Part shown: positions 1 to 8,498 of the stretch, piece after piece
Layout: each line of letters begins with the position of its first letter
Numbering within the stretch: the stretch's first letter is position 1
Source of the DNA: Dokdonella sp.
Lineage (GTDB): Bacteria; Pseudomonadota; Gammaproteobacteria; Xanthomonadales; Rhodanobacteraceae
Reading direction: 5' to 3'
Assembly: GCF_019634775.1 (NCBI RefSeq)
Contig: NZ_JAHCAS010000001.1
Location: forward strand, 1,928,894 to 1,992,893
DNA length: 64,000 nt
Translations under genes and position numbers: made by a program
The notes under the pieces: model-generated
What the model was told of the DNA's origin: nothing
The model's database searches: none
The model's input: only the letters and a program-made list of their open reading frames with translations

Positions 1-84
1 GTGGCGGAACGGTTTCGCTGCGACGAATTGGCGGCCGTAGGCGTCGGCATCCTGCAACACATGTTCGGCAACGAGATGGTTCAT
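1..84 (-). CDS. Partial CDS, N-terminal 28 codons; possible 2OG-Fe(II) oxygenase
   Basis: An open minus-strand frame begins at the ATG at 84-82 and runs off the left edge. It encodes MNHLVAEHVLQDADAYGRQF and then a stretch ending KPFRH. An N-terminus with an aromatic-rich segment leading into FRH is common in 2-oxoglutarate/Fe(II) hydroxylases, where it precedes a VVIDDF-type strand, but that part lies outside the window. It follows phaB on the same strand after 46 bp, so co-transcription is possible. The ribosome-binding site is weak (an AAGG about 10 bases upstream). The family assignment is a guess from 28 residues; that a gene starts here is more secure. Confidence 0.4.
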   Translation of the reverse strand, partial: MNHLVAEHVLQDADAYGRQFVAAKPFRH

Positions 85-130
85 GGGGTGGCCTTGCGCG
101 CTGTGGTTTGGCCGGGCATCGGAACGATGC

Positions 131-871
131 TCAGAAATCCATGAAGTAGCCGCCGTTGACCGGGATGTTCGCACCGGTGATGTAGCCCGATCCCTCGGCG
201 CACAGGAAATCGACCGTGCGCGCGATCTCGGCAGGTTCGCCGAGGCGGCCGGCCGGGATGCGCGAGACGATGTCGGCGCGCACTTCCGCCGGCACGGCCA
301 TGACCAGCGCGGTTGCGCAGTAGCCCGGCGAGACGCTGTTGACGGTTACGCCCTTGCGCGCGACTTCGCGCGCGAGGGCCATGGTGAAGCCATGCATGCC
401 GGCCTTGGCAGCCGAGTAGTTGGTCTGGCCGAACTGGCCGGTCTGGCCGTTCACCGAGGACAGGTTGACGATGCGCCCGTAGCCACGCTCGACCATGCCG
501 TCGACGACGGCCTTGCAGGTGTTGAACACGCTGTCGAGGTTGACGCGCAGCACGTCGTTCCACTGCTGCACGCCCATCTTGCGCAACGAGGTGTCGCGGG
601 TGATGCCGGCGGCGTTGACCAGCACGGAAACCGGACCATGCGTGGCCTCGATGCGGGTGAAGGTCGACGCGCAGTCATCGTGGTCGGCGACGTCGATCGG
701 CTCGAAGGCGATGCCGTCGTCGGCCGTCTCGGCGAGGAAGGTGTCGATGCGTTCCTTGCGTGCGCCGAGGTCGGCGGCGATGACGCGATGCCCGGAACGG
801 GCGAGATGACGGCAGATCTCGGTGCCGAGTCCACCGATGCCGCCGGTGACGACGGCGATGCGCTGGGTCAT
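131..871 (-). CDS. phaB: Acetoacetyl-CoA reductase (SDR family), first copy
   Basis: This 246-aa short-chain dehydrogenase/reductase is predicted to reduce acetoacetyl-CoA to (R)-3-hydroxybutyryl-CoA with NADPH, the second step of polyhydroxybutyrate synthesis, in the cytosol. The cofactor-binding glycine motif TGGIGGLG is at residues 9-16, the NAG-like motif reads VNAAGITRD, and the active-site region is LSSVNGQTGQFGQTNY with Lys four residues after the Tyr. The C-terminus (GANIPVNGGYFMDF) matches PhaB enzymes, and the length is typical. A second phaB lies at 1582-2322, with phaR between them. A related SDR such as FabG is possible, but the VNGQ segment and the phaR linkage favour PhaB. Confidence 0.88.
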   Translation of the reverse strand: MTQRIAVVTGGIGGLGTEICRHLARSGHRVIAADLGARKERIDTFLAETADDGIAFEPIDVADHDDCASTFTRIEATHGPVSVLVNAAGITRDTSLRKMGVQQWNDVLRVNLDSVFNTCKAVVDGMVERGYGRIVNLSSVNGQTGQFGQTNYSAAKAGMHGFTMALAREVARKGVTVNSVSPGYCATALVMAVPAEVRADIVSRIPAGRLGEPAEIARTVDFLCAEGSGYITGANIPVNGGYFMDF

Positions 872-897
872 GGTGGGTTTTCCGCGGTGAAGAATCG

Positions 898-933
898 CCC
901 CTGAAGGAGCCCCTGCAGGGGCTCCTTCAGGGG
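898..933. repeat. 36-bp perfect palindrome, REP-like hairpin
   Basis: Between phaR and the first phaB lies a perfect palindrome centred on CTGCAG. Each 18-base arm contains CTGAAGGAGCCCC. It belongs to the same GGAGCCCCTTCAGG repeat family found at 48710, 49779 and after hslO. It could work as a transcription terminator or mRNA-stabilising hairpin between phaR and phaB, but no T-run follows on either strand. Confidence 0.75.
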
Positions 934-950
934 TTCCGACATGGATTCCT

Positions 951-1433
951 TTATTTTTTCTTGCCGGCTTCCTCGGCCTCGCGCACGCGACTGGCGGCGG
1001 CGGTGAGGAAACCCTGCTGCAGCGACTTCCAGGCGTCCATGTTGCGCTCGGTCATGTCGTTGAGCATCGACCAGGGCGTGCGGCCCATGAGGTTGTTGAG
1101 CTGGCTGCGGAACTGCTGCTGCTGGTCGAGGAAGACCTGCAGGCTCTTCTCCAGATAGCTGCCCATGAAGCCCTGCAGCGAATCACCGTAGAAGCGGATG
1201 ATCTGCGACAGGAGCTGCGTCGTGAACATCGGCTGCCCGCGCTCCTCGTGGTCGGAGATGATCTGCAGCAGCACGGAGCGCGTCAGGTCGTCGCCGGTCT
1301 TGGCGTCGCGGACTTCGAAGGTCTCGCCATCGACGACGAGCTGCCGGACTTCTTCGAGCGTGATGTAGCTCGAGATCTCCGTGTCGTAGAGGCGCCGGTT
1401 CGGGTACTTCTTGATGATGCGGGTCTGGCTCAT
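951..1433 (-). CDS. phaR: Polyhydroxyalkanoate synthesis repressor PhaR
   Basis: This 160-aa protein has the conserved N-terminal PHB-accumulation regulator DNA-binding domain (residues about 5-65, with KKYPNRRLYDTEISSYITL), followed by the PHB_acc domain (QPMFTTQLLSQIIRFYGDSLQGFMGSYLEKS). PhaR proteins bind both DNA and nascent PHB granules and repress phasin and their own genes until polymer forms. The C-terminal third is Gln-rich then basic (EAGKKK). The gene sits between two phaB copies, which supports a role in PHB control. phaC and phaA are not in the window. Confidence 0.93.
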   Translation of the reverse strand: MSQTRIIKKYPNRRLYDTEISSYITLEEVRQLVVDGETFEVRDAKTGDDLTRSVLLQIISDHEERGQPMFTTQLLSQIIRFYGDSLQGFMGSYLEKSLQVFLDQQQQFRSQLNNLMGRTPWSMLNDMTERNMDAWKSLQQGFLTAAASRVREAEEAGKKK

Positions 1434-1472
1434 CCGCGCAAATTAACAGATCGTGCCGCGCCGCACCAGTTT

Positions 1473-1488
1473 CATGCTGCGCAGCATG
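1473..1488. promoter_or_regulatory. Palindrome CATGCTGCGCAGCATG, candidate PhaR operator
   Basis: A perfect 16-bp palindrome lies 40-55 bases upstream of the phaR start codon at 1433. PhaR of other bacteria recognises TGC-rich inverted repeats of the CTGC-spacer-GCAG type; here the two half-sites abut without a spacer. Position and composition fit an autoregulatory operator. This is inference from the sequence only. Confidence 0.4.
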
Positions 1489-1528
1489 ATTCGACGGCGG
1501 CGAGCCGTCGCTCTGGCCCGGAAACCAG

Positions 1529-1557
1529 CCGCACTGCGGCGAAAAGCCGCAGTGCGG
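1529..1557 (-). terminator. Hairpin after second phaB, possible terminator or attenuator
   Basis: A perfect 12-base stem (CCGCACTGCGGC and its complement) encloses a 5-base loop downstream of the phaB stop at 1582 and upstream of phaR. No clear U-tract follows on the minus strand, so it may be a weak terminator or an mRNA end-protecting hairpin. Confidence 0.35.
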
Positions 1558-1581
1558 GCAGGCCGGCACTGCGCCGCAGCG

Positions 1582-2322
1582 TCACCAGCCCATGTAGTGG
1601 CCGCCGTTGATCGAGAGGTTGGCGCCGGTGATCCATGCGGCGCGCTCGTCGATCAGGAAACCGACCGCATAGGCGATCTCGTCGGGGTCGCCGAGGCGGC
1701 CGACCGGGATCTGTGCGGCGATCTTGGCGCGCACGTCCTCGGGTACGGCACGCACCATTTCGGTGAGCACATAGCCCGGCGAGACGGTGTTCACGGTGAT
1801 GCCGAACTTCGCGTTCTCCTGCGCCAGCGAGATCGTGAAACCGTGCATGCCGGCCTTGGAGGCCGCGTAGTTGGCCTGGCCGTACTGGCCCTTCTGGCCG
1901 TTGATCGAGCTGATCTGCACGATGCGCCCCCACTTGCGCTCGCGCATGCCTTCGATGACCGGGCGGGTCACGTTGAAGCAGGAATTGAGGTTGGTGTTGA
2001 TGACATCCTGCCATTGCAGGGCGGACATCTTGTGGAAGGTGGTGTCGCGCGTGATGCCGGCGTTGTTGATCAGGATCTCGATGCCGCCGAGCTGAGCTTC
2101 CGCGGCCTTGACCATTGCCTCGGCGCCGGCGGTATCGGAAACATCGCCGTGGACGATCGCGAAGTCGAAGCCGTCGGCCTTCTGCGCCGCCTGCCAGGCC
2201 TTGGCCTTCGCCTCGTCGCGGTAGTTGGTGGCCACCTTGTGCCCGGACCGGGCGAGTTGGCGGCAGATGGCCGTGCCGATGCCGCCGATGCCGCCGGTGA
2301 CGAGTGCTACGCGAGAAGTCAT
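1582..2322 (-). CDS. phaB: Acetoacetyl-CoA reductase (SDR family), second copy
   Basis: Another 246-aa short-chain reductase with the PhaB layout: TGGIGGIG near the N-terminus, NNAGITRD, the catalytic ISSINGQKGQYGQANYAASK region and a C-terminal GANLSINGGHYMGW. It carries the canonical NNAG motif, whereas the copy at 131-871 has NAAG, so this may be the primary enzyme. The predicted reaction is NADPH-dependent reduction of acetoacetyl-CoA for PHB synthesis. It lies upstream of phaR on the same strand with a hairpin between. Two phaB genes flanking the regulator suggest local duplication followed by divergence. Confidence 0.92.
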   Translation of the reverse strand: MTSRVALVTGGIGGIGTAICRQLARSGHKVATNYRDEAKAKAWQAAQKADGFDFAIVHGDVSDTAGAEAMVKAAEAQLGGIEILINNAGITRDTTFHKMSALQWQDVINTNLNSCFNVTRPVIEGMRERKWGRIVQISSINGQKGQYGQANYAASKAGMHGFTISLAQENAKFGITVNTVSPGYVLTEMVRAVPEDVRAKIAAQIPVGRLGDPDEIAYAVGFLIDERAAWITGANLSINGGHYMGW

Positions 2323-2406
2323 GTCGTTCCCCTTGCCTGATGGTTGGCGTGATGACGGCGTGCGAGCGCCGGACGAAGGCCGCTGATTCTGCCGCGGCCA
2401 CCCGTA

Positions 2407-3282
2407 TTAGTCGTCTTGCAATGCGACATGCGGATGATCCCCGCGCGGAATGCGCGTGACATCAAAGCGTGCGACCGCGTCGGCCAGGAACGGCCGCAGC
2501 GACGGGGACGCCGGTACGGCCTGGCCGAGCATGGCCAGTGCGCGGCGCAGTGCGGGCAGCGGATCGCCGGCATCGAGCGGATGCGCGGCGTCGCGCTTGG
2601 CCAGCTTGCGCCCGGCGGCGTCGAGCACGAGCGGCAGGTGCAGCCAACCGGTATCGGCCAGGCCGAGCAGGCGACGCAGCAGGATCTGGCGCGGCGTAGA
2701 GTCGAGCAGGTCGACGCCGCGCACGACCTCGCTGATGCGCTGCTCGCCGTCATCGACGACCACGGCGAGCTGGTAGGCGTATTCGCCGTTGGCGCGGCGC
2801 AGGACGAAGTCGCCACCGACTTCGCGCAGCGATCGTTCGACATGGCCGTGGACGACGTCGTCGAAGGTGATCGATTCATCGGGCACGCGCAGGCGCCAGG
2901 CCGGTGCCTGGCCCGGTATGGGGCGACGCACGCAGTGCGCGGGATGCACGCCCCCGCATGCGGCGAGATCGCTGCGGCTGCAGGCGCACGGATAGGCGTG
3001 GCCTGCTTCGCGCAGGCGCGTCAGGGCGGCTTCGTACAGGGTGTCGCGTGTGGATTGTTGGAGCACGGCCTCGTCGGCGTCGAAGCCGAACGCGTGCAGG
3101 GTGGCGAGGATGTCGTCAGCCCAGAGCGGCGAGGAGCGCGTGCGGTCGACGTCCTCGATGCGTACCAGCCAGGCGCCGCCTTCGGCGCGCGCACGCAACC
3201 AGCTGCCGAGCGCTGCGACCAGCGAGCCGAAGTGCAATGGGCCGGTCGGCGACGGCGCGAAGCGGCCGCGATACGTGCTCAC
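2407..3282 (-). CDS. gluQ: Glutamyl-Q tRNA(Asp) synthetase
   Basis: This 291-aa protein is a truncated glutamyl-tRNA synthetase paralogue that attaches glutamate to queuosine at the wobble position of tRNA(Asp). It starts RGRFAPSPTGPLHFGSLVAALGSWL, containing the HIGH-equivalent region, and carries a zinc-binding cysteine cluster at CACSRSDLAACGGVHPAHC and the KLAKRD version of the KMSKS loop. It lacks the anticodon-binding domain of GltX, as expected for the family. It stands alone on the minus strand, 84 bp after phaB. Confidence 0.93.
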   Translation of the reverse strand: MSTYRGRFAPSPTGPLHFGSLVAALGSWLRARAEGGAWLVRIEDVDRTRSSPLWADDILATLHAFGFDADEAVLQQSTRDTLYEAALTRLREAGHAYPCACSRSDLAACGGVHPAHCVRRPIPGQAPAWRLRVPDESITFDDVVHGHVERSLREVGGDFVLRRANGEYAYQLAVVVDDGEQRISEVVRGVDLLDSTPRQILLRRLLGLADTGWLHLPLVLDAAGRKLAKRDAAHPLDAGDPLPALRRALAMLGQAVPASPSLRPFLADAVARFDVTRIPRGDHPHVALQDD

Positions 3283-3450
3283 GCGTGCCCGGAGAACTTG
3301 CCCGGGATCGGGTTGTCGAACAGCATCGTGGGTGTATCCGCTTGAAAACGCGGCAGTTTACCCAACATGACGGAGCAGCGCGGTCGACGGCAGCAGGCGG
3401 GCCGCGACTTGCGATACCGTACCCGAAACCCAGCCGTGAGCGAGGAGCCC

Positions 3451-4326
3451 ATGCGTCGCATCGTCCTGTTCGTCCTGACCAACCTTGCCGTGATCGCCTT
3501 GCTGTCGATCATCGTCAAGCTGTTCGGCATCGACACCTACACCTACCGCAACGGCGGCATCAACTACCAGGGCCTGCTGATCATGTCGGCGATCGTCGGC
3601 TTCAGCGGCTCGCTGATCTCGCTGGCGATCTCCAAGTGGGTGGCCAAGTGGCAGACCCGCGCGCACGTCATCACCCAGCCCTCCAACCAGACCGAGGCCT
3701 GGCTGGTCGAGACCGTGCGCCGCCAGGCCGAGAAGTCCGGCATCCGCATGCCCGAGGTGGCCATCTACGATGCCCCGGAGATGAACGCCTTCGCCACCGG
3801 CCCGACCCGCAACAACGCGCTCGTCGCGGTCAGCACGGGCCTGTTGCAGCAGATGAGCAAGGACGAGGTCGAGGCCGTGCTTGCCCACGAGGTCAGCCAC
3901 GTTGCCAACGGCGACATGGTGACGATGACCCTGATCCAGGGCGTGGTGAACACCTTCGTGATCTTCCTCGCCCGCGTCGTCGGTACGGTGATCGACCGTG
4001 CGATCAGCGGCAACCGAGAGGGCGGCAATGGCATCGCCTATTTCGCGATCGTGCTCGTGCTGCAGTTCGTGCTCGGCATCTTTGCCTCGATGATCGTCAT
4101 GGCGTTCTCGCGCTGGCGCGAGTTCCGCGCCGATGCAGGCAGCGCGCGCATCGTCGGCAAGGAAAAGATGATCGCGGCGCTGAGCCGCCTCAACGCTGAT
4201 CGTGGCGAGAACACCTTGCCGCAGGCGATCCAGGCCTTCGGCATCGCCGGCGGCGGCATGCGCAAGCTGTTCTCGAGCCACCCGCCGATCGAGGAACGCA
4301 TCGCCGCGCTGCGCAAGGCGGGGTAG
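3451..4326 (+). CDS. htpX: Membrane zinc metalloprotease HtpX
   Basis: This 291-aa M48-family protease of the inner membrane degrades misfolded membrane proteins together with FtsH. Two N-terminal hydrophobic segments (about residues 4-23 and 40-60) precede the zinc motif HEVSH at 146-150. Two more hydrophobic stretches follow (about 156-180 and 190-215). The ATG at 3451 gives an N-terminus ([14 protein letters not shown]) like that of E. coli HtpX and nearly the same length. A longer frame upstream (from 3367) and a GTG at 3436 are less likely starts. The SD-like GAGGAG lies unusually close to the ATG (3 bases). Confidence 0.95.
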   Translation: MRRIVLFVLTNLAVIALLSIIVKLFGIDTYTYRNGGINYQGLLIMSAIVGFSGSLISLAISKWVAKWQTRAHVITQPSNQTEAWLVETVRRQAEKSGIRMPEVAIYDAPEMNAFATGPTRNNALVAVSTGLLQQMSKDEVEAVLAHEVSHVANGDMVTMTLIQGVVNTFVIFLARVVGTVIDRAISGNREGGNGIAYFAIVLVLQFVLGIFASMIVMAFSRWREFRADAGSARIVGKEKMIAALSRLNADRGENTLPQAIQAFGIAGGGMRKLFSSHPPIEERIAALRKAG

Positions 4327-4431
4327 GGGCGCGCCGCGTGCGCGATCGCCTTTCCCAAGGCACCCCGCGAGCATCATGGCCGAAGTCTATTGCCGCGGCC
4401 GGCTGGCGCGCCGGTCCGTGGCTGACGCCAA

Positions 4432-6510
4432 TCAGCCGTTGCCGAAGTCGTAGGCCATGACCTGCTCCGGCTCCTGCAGGAAATTGCCCTGCACGAAGTT
4501 GACGCCGCAGCTGAACAGGATCGACATGCTCGCCGCGTCCTCGACGAATTCGGCGACGGTGAGCTTGCCGGCATTGCGGGCCTGTTCGCAGATCGCCTTG
4601 ATGCGCTCCTGGTTTTCCTTGTGCTTGGGCAGATCGGCCATGAAGCTGCGGTCGACCTTGAGGTAATGCGCAGGGATGTGTTTGAGCAGCTGGAACGAGT
4701 TGAGGCCGGAGCCGAACTGTTCGAGGGCAAAGCCGCAATGCACCTGTTCGAGGCCCTTGAGGAAGGCGCGTGCGGGTTTGAGGCTGGTGACGACCTTGCT
4801 TTCGGGCATTTCGAAGACCAGCGCGTCGCCACGCAAGCGTGTGTTCTTCAACTGCTGGGCGAGCCAAGGCAGCAGGCCATGGTCGTCGAGCGACTGCGGC
4901 GTGAGCTTGATGAAGAAGGTTGTCTTTCGCCCCGCTTGTTCGCGTTCTGCGAGCGCGCGCATGGCGTGGGCGATGACCCAGCGGTCGATCGCCGGCATCA
5001 GGCCGTTCTTCTCGGCGATCGGCAGGAAGAAGCCGGGCATGATCTCGCCCTTCGGGCCCTTCATGCGCAACAGGATCTCGTAGAACTCGCCCTCGGCGCC
5101 CTGCAGGCTGATGATCGGCTGGTAGTAGAGGATGAAGCCTTCGTTGGCGAGCGCGTCATTGATCAGGGCGAGCCAGTGGCGCGCCTTCTCGGCCTCGGCC
5201 TTGTCCTGCGCGCCGGGGTCGAAGATGCGCACGCGATTGCCGCCTTCGGCTTCGATCGCGCGCAGCGAGGCCGAGGCCTGGTCGATGATCGTCGAACTGC
5301 TGGCGTTCTTCTCGCCGATCAGGCTGCCGCCGACGTGAACGGTCAGGCTGATCGACTGCTTGCCGACCTCGAAGATGCGTTCCTCGAAGGCCTTGCGCAA
5401 GGTTTCGCCGAGCTGGTGCACCTCGTCGGCGGAGCGGCCGACCGCGATGATGGCGAAGGTCTGGTCGCCGAGGCGGGCGGCGGTGTCTTCGTCGCGCAGG
5501 TGCCGGCGCAGCAGGCTGGCCATGTCGCCGAGCAGCAGATCGGTGTTGCCGAGACCGATGCCGTCGAGCACCTTCTTGAAGTTGTCTGGTTCGATCAGCA
5601 GCAAGGCCTGGTCGGCCTTGCCGCCGGCCGCCGCGGCGGAGGCGCGGTCGAGCTCGGTCAGCAGGTACTGGCGGTTGTAGAGGTCGGTGACGAGGTCGCG
5701 CGTGCGCAGCGCGTCAAGCTCACCGGCCAGATTTTCGTCGACGATCTGCTGGCGGAACGTGATCTGCTGGCAGGGCTCGCCCTCGAAATTCGCTTCGGCG
5801 AATTCCATGGTGGCATCGAAGGTCGTGCCGTCGCCACGCTGGGCCTTGAGGTTGAGGCGCTGCGGGGGCTTCTCGCCCTTGGACAACTTCTTGAGCAGGG
5901 TCTTGAAGTCGCTGGCGTCCTCGGCCGCGATGAGGTCGAGGATCGACACGCCCTCGAGCTCGTCGAAGTCGTCGAAGCCGAACGTGTCGAGGTAGGCCTT
6001 GTTGGCGCGTACGTGCATGCCTTCGTGCACGTAGGCGATCGGGTCACGCGAGGAATCGAGCAGGGCGCCGCAGCGGCGCTCGGATTCGCGCAGGGCGTTC
6101 TCGAGCCGGCGCACGCTGCGGCGCGTGGTCAGCGCCTCGAACTCGCGGCGCACGACCATTTGCACGTGCTCGACTTTCGTGCGCAGGGCGTAGGCGCGCA
6201 CGCCCGAGCGGTAGGCCTCGACGATGTCTTCCTCGGACGCATTGCTGCCATAGCCGACCAGGGCGATGTCCTTGCCGGTACGCTCGGCGGCCTGTGCACA
6301 GGCTTTCAGCGGGATTTCGCGGGCATGCAGGTTGACCAGGATCAGGTCCGGCGTCTGCCGTTCGAGCTGTTCCTGCAGCTCGGCTTCGTTGGTCGCGCGG
6401 GCCGGACGCACGGCGATGCCGCCGTTGCGCAGCATGCTGATCAGCTGCTCGGCGTCGTCGACCGCATCTTCGATCAGCAGCAGTTTGATGACACTGTCTT
6501 GTTTGCTCAT
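4432..6510 (-). CDS. fimX: FimX-like degenerate REC-PAS-GGDEF-EAL c-di-GMP effector
   Basis: This 692-aa protein has a response-regulator-like domain (about 8-125), PAS domain (145-255), GGDEF domain (265-430) and EAL domain (440-692). All three catalytic or phosphorylation sites look inactivated. The phosphoacceptor position is Asn60 (LILVNLHA), the GGDEF motif reads GDQTF (348-352), and the EAL motif reads EIL (478-480) with EQFGSG in place of DDFGTG. This is the pattern of FimX, which binds c-di-GMP through its EAL domain and controls type IV pilus assembly with PilZ and PilB. Length and order match Xanthomonas FimX. A pilU gene lies at the far end of the window. The gene is monocistronic. 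Confidence 0.9.
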   Translation of the reverse strand: MSKQDSVIKLLLIEDAVDDAEQLISMLRNGGIAVRPARATNEAELQEQLERQTPDLILVNLHAREIPLKACAQAAERTGKDIALVGYGSNASEEDIVEAYRSGVRAYALRTKVEHVQMVVRREFEALTTRRSVRRLENALRESERRCGALLDSSRDPIAYVHEGMHVRANKAYLDTFGFDDFDELEGVSILDLIAAEDASDFKTLLKKLSKGEKPPQRLNLKAQRGDGTTFDATMEFAEANFEGEPCQQITFRQQIVDENLAGELDALRTRDLVTDLYNRQYLLTELDRASAAAAGGKADQALLLIEPDNFKKVLDGIGLGNTDLLLGDMASLLRRHLRDEDTAARLGDQTFAIIAVGRSADEVHQLGETLRKAFEERIFEVGKQSISLTVHVGGSLIGEKNASSSTIIDQASASLRAIEAEGGNRVRIFDPGAQDKAEAEKARHWLALINDALANEGFILYYQPIISLQGAEGEFYEILLRMKGPKGEIMPGFFLPIAEKNGLMPAIDRWVIAHAMRALAEREQAGRKTTFFIKLTPQSLDDHGLLPWLAQQLKNTRLRGDALVFEMPESKVVTSLKPARAFLKGLEQVHCGFALEQFGSGLNSFQLLKHIPAHYLKVDRSFMADLPKHKENQERIKAICEQARNAGKLTVAEFVEDAASMSILFSCGVNFVQGNFLQEPEQVMAYDFGNG

Positions 6511-6643
6511 GGGTCCGCGCAGTCAGGGGGTGCTGCAGAGGGGCGCAATGCGGGGCGCAACGGATTCGGGGTTGTACCGGATTCACCCGGGGTTTTCCAT
6601 ACGCGTTCACGAGGTTTGACGCGCAGCCCGGATTCACCGTCGA

Positions 6644-7663
6644 TCACAGCGGGGTCTTGCCGTCGGCGCCGGCGACTTCGCGCACCAGGCGCGGCACCAG
6701 ATAGCCGGACAGGCGCGCATGCAGGGCCGCGTGCAGGGCGCGGGCGCGGGCGTCGTCGACTTCGAAATGCGCGGCGCCGGCGACGCGGTCGAGCTGGTGC
6801 AGGTAGTAGGGCAGCACCGCGCAGGCGAGCAGGCGCTCGGACAGCGCGGCCAGGGTGTCGACATCGTCGTTGACCCCGCGCAGCAGCACGGTCTGGTTGA
6901 GCAGGGTCGCGCCGGCGTCGCGCAGGCGCCGACAGGCGTCGGCAACGGCAGCGTCGAGTTCGTTGGCGTGGTTGGCGTGGATGACCACGACGCGATCGAA
7001 GGGCAACGCGCCGAGCCAGGCGAGGAAGGCTTCGTCGATGCGTTCGGGCAGCACCACCGGCAGGCGTGTGTGGATGCGCAGGCGGCGCAGGTGCGCGATG
7101 CCGGCGAGGCCGTCGCCGAGTTCGGCCAGGCGTGCGGTCGACAGCGACAGCGGGTCGCCGCCGGAGAGGATCACCTCCTCGATCGAGGCATCGGCGGCGA
7201 GCTGGGCGAGCGCCTCGCGCCAGCGTCCGGCTGCGGCGGTCTCCGTGGCATAGGGAAAGTGGCGGCGGAAGCAGTAGCGACAGTGCACGGCGCAGGAGCC
7301 GGTGGCCACCAGCAGGGCGCGCCCGGCATATTTCCGGATGACGCCGGGGGCGGTGCGCGCGGCGCCGTCGCCGACCGCATCGAGGCCGAAGCCGGGCACT
7401 TCGTCGAGTTCGGCCGGGCGCGGCAACACCTGGGCCAGCAGCGGATCGGCCGGGTCGCCGTGGCGCATGCGTGCGATGAAGCCGCGCGGCACGCGCAGGG
7501 GGAAGCCGGTATCGCGTCCGGCCAGCAACTCGTCGGCACGCCCGGCGAGACCGAGCAGGGCGAGCAGTTCACCCGGATCGGTCACCGCCTCGCGCCACAG
7601 CTGCTGCCAGCGCGGCGGTTTCGGCGGCGGGATATGCGGGAGCGGCGGGCTTGCGGGTATCAT
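6644..7663 (-). CDS. epmB: EF-P beta-lysylation protein EpmB (lysine 2,3-aminomutase family)
   Basis: This 339-aa radical-SAM enzyme converts L-alpha-lysine to (R)-beta-lysine for transfer to elongation factor P. The iron-sulfur cluster motif is C124-AVH-C128-RY-C131, followed by the SGGDPLS motif typical of KamA-family aminomutases, and the C-terminal LPYYLHQLD segment that contributes to PLP and lysine binding. The ATG at 7663 was chosen over an upstream in-frame start at 7729 because MIPASPPLPHI matches the usual short N-terminus. It is divergent from efp, its substrate gene, across a 258-bp spacer without other genes. EpmA, which ligates the lysine, is not in the window. Confidence 0.93.
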   Translation of the reverse strand: MIPASPPLPHIPPPKPPRWQQLWREAVTDPGELLALLGLAGRADELLAGRDTGFPLRVPRGFIARMRHGDPADPLLAQVLPRPAELDEVPGFGLDAVGDGAARTAPGVIRKYAGRALLVATGSCAVHCRYCFRRHFPYATETAAAGRWREALAQLAADASIEEVILSGGDPLSLSTARLAELGDGLAGIAHLRRLRIHTRLPVVLPERIDEAFLAWLGALPFDRVVVIHANHANELDAAVADACRRLRDAGATLLNQTVLLRGVNDDVDTLAALSERLLACAVLPYYLHQLDRVAGAAHFEVDDARARALHAALHARLSGYLVPRLVREVAGADGKTPL

Positions 7664-7921
7664 TGCGGATCGATTGCGGCCCGGCCGGTCGGCGGGCCGG
7701 CATTTTAGGAGTCTGCACGGCAGAAGCAATCGAGGCGATAAGTATGCGGCGCGACGACAGTTTTTCGACGATTCGCCGGCCCGTAGTGGTTCTGCGAGCC
7801 AAGAAGCGGCGGAAAACCGGACTGCGCGGCATACTTCGCGGCCCGGGTGGCTTGCGCCACGCAGGCTCCTGATCGTTTCGCCGGCGACCCTCCCTCATCA
7901 AGTCAAGTACAGGAGCGCTCC

Positions 7922-8488
7922 ATGGCTTCGCATGGAATGAACGACGTCAAGAACGGCATGAAGATCATCGTCGACGGCTATCCGTGCACGATCGTCGACA
8001 CCGAGTACATCAAGCCGGGCAAGGGACAGGCGTTCACGCGCGTCAAGTACCGCAACCTCAAGACCGGCCGCGTCGTCGAAATGACCATGAAGTCGACCGA
8101 CTCGGTGGAAAGCGCCGATGTCGTCGACACCGACATGGAGTTCCTCTACTCGGACGGTGAGTTCTGGCACTTCATGCATCCGGACACGCATGAGCAGATC
8201 GGCGCCGACGAGAAGGCCATGGCCGACGCGTCCAAGTGGCTGAAGGGCAACGAGACCTGCATCGTCACGCTGTGGAATGGCGCGCCGCTGACGGTAGCAC
8301 CGCCGAACTTCGTCGAACTGGCCATCACCGAGACCGATCCGGGCGTGCGCGGCGATACCTCGGGCGGTGGCGGCAAGCCGGCCAAGCTCGAAACCGGCGC
8401 GGTGGTGCGCGTGCCGCTGTTCGTGAACCAGGGTGAAGTCATCAAGGTCGACACACGCAGTGGCGAGTACGTCGGTCGCGTCAAGTAA
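7922..8488 (+). CDS. efp: Elongation factor P
   Basis: This 188-aa factor relieves ribosome stalling at polyproline stretches. The modification loop is [10 protein letters not shown] with Lys34 at the exact position that EpmA and EpmB beta-lysylate, and the neighbouring epmB is consistent with this chemistry. Three OB-like domains are expected; the C-terminal end is [18 protein letters not shown], typical of the family. The start at 7922 is preceded by an AGGAG ribosome-binding site; the upstream in-frame extension is not coding-like. The gene is followed after 10 bp by the amidohydrolase at 8499. Confidence 0.97.
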   Translation: MASHGMNDVKNGMKIIVDGYPCTIVDTEYIKPGKGQAFTRVKYRNLKTGRVVEMTMKSTDSVESADVVDTDMEFLYSDGEFWHFMHPDTHEQIGADEKAMADASKWLKGNETCIVTLWNGAPLTVAPPNFVELAITETDPGVRGDTSGGGGKPAKLETGAVVRVPLFVNQGEVIKVDTRSGEYVGRVK

Positions 8489-8498
8489 GCCTGCGCCC

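Noticed and set aside
4621..6873. 750-codon plus-strand open frame opposite fimX
   Set aside because: Its translation is low-complexity (Leu/Val/Gly/Asp-rich) without motifs, while the minus strand encodes a clear four-domain protein.
7664..7921. Small plus-strand ORF (about 7744-7872) in the epmB-efp spacer
   Set aside because: Arg-rich, no ribosome site, no recognisable motif. The spacer is better read as divergent promoters.
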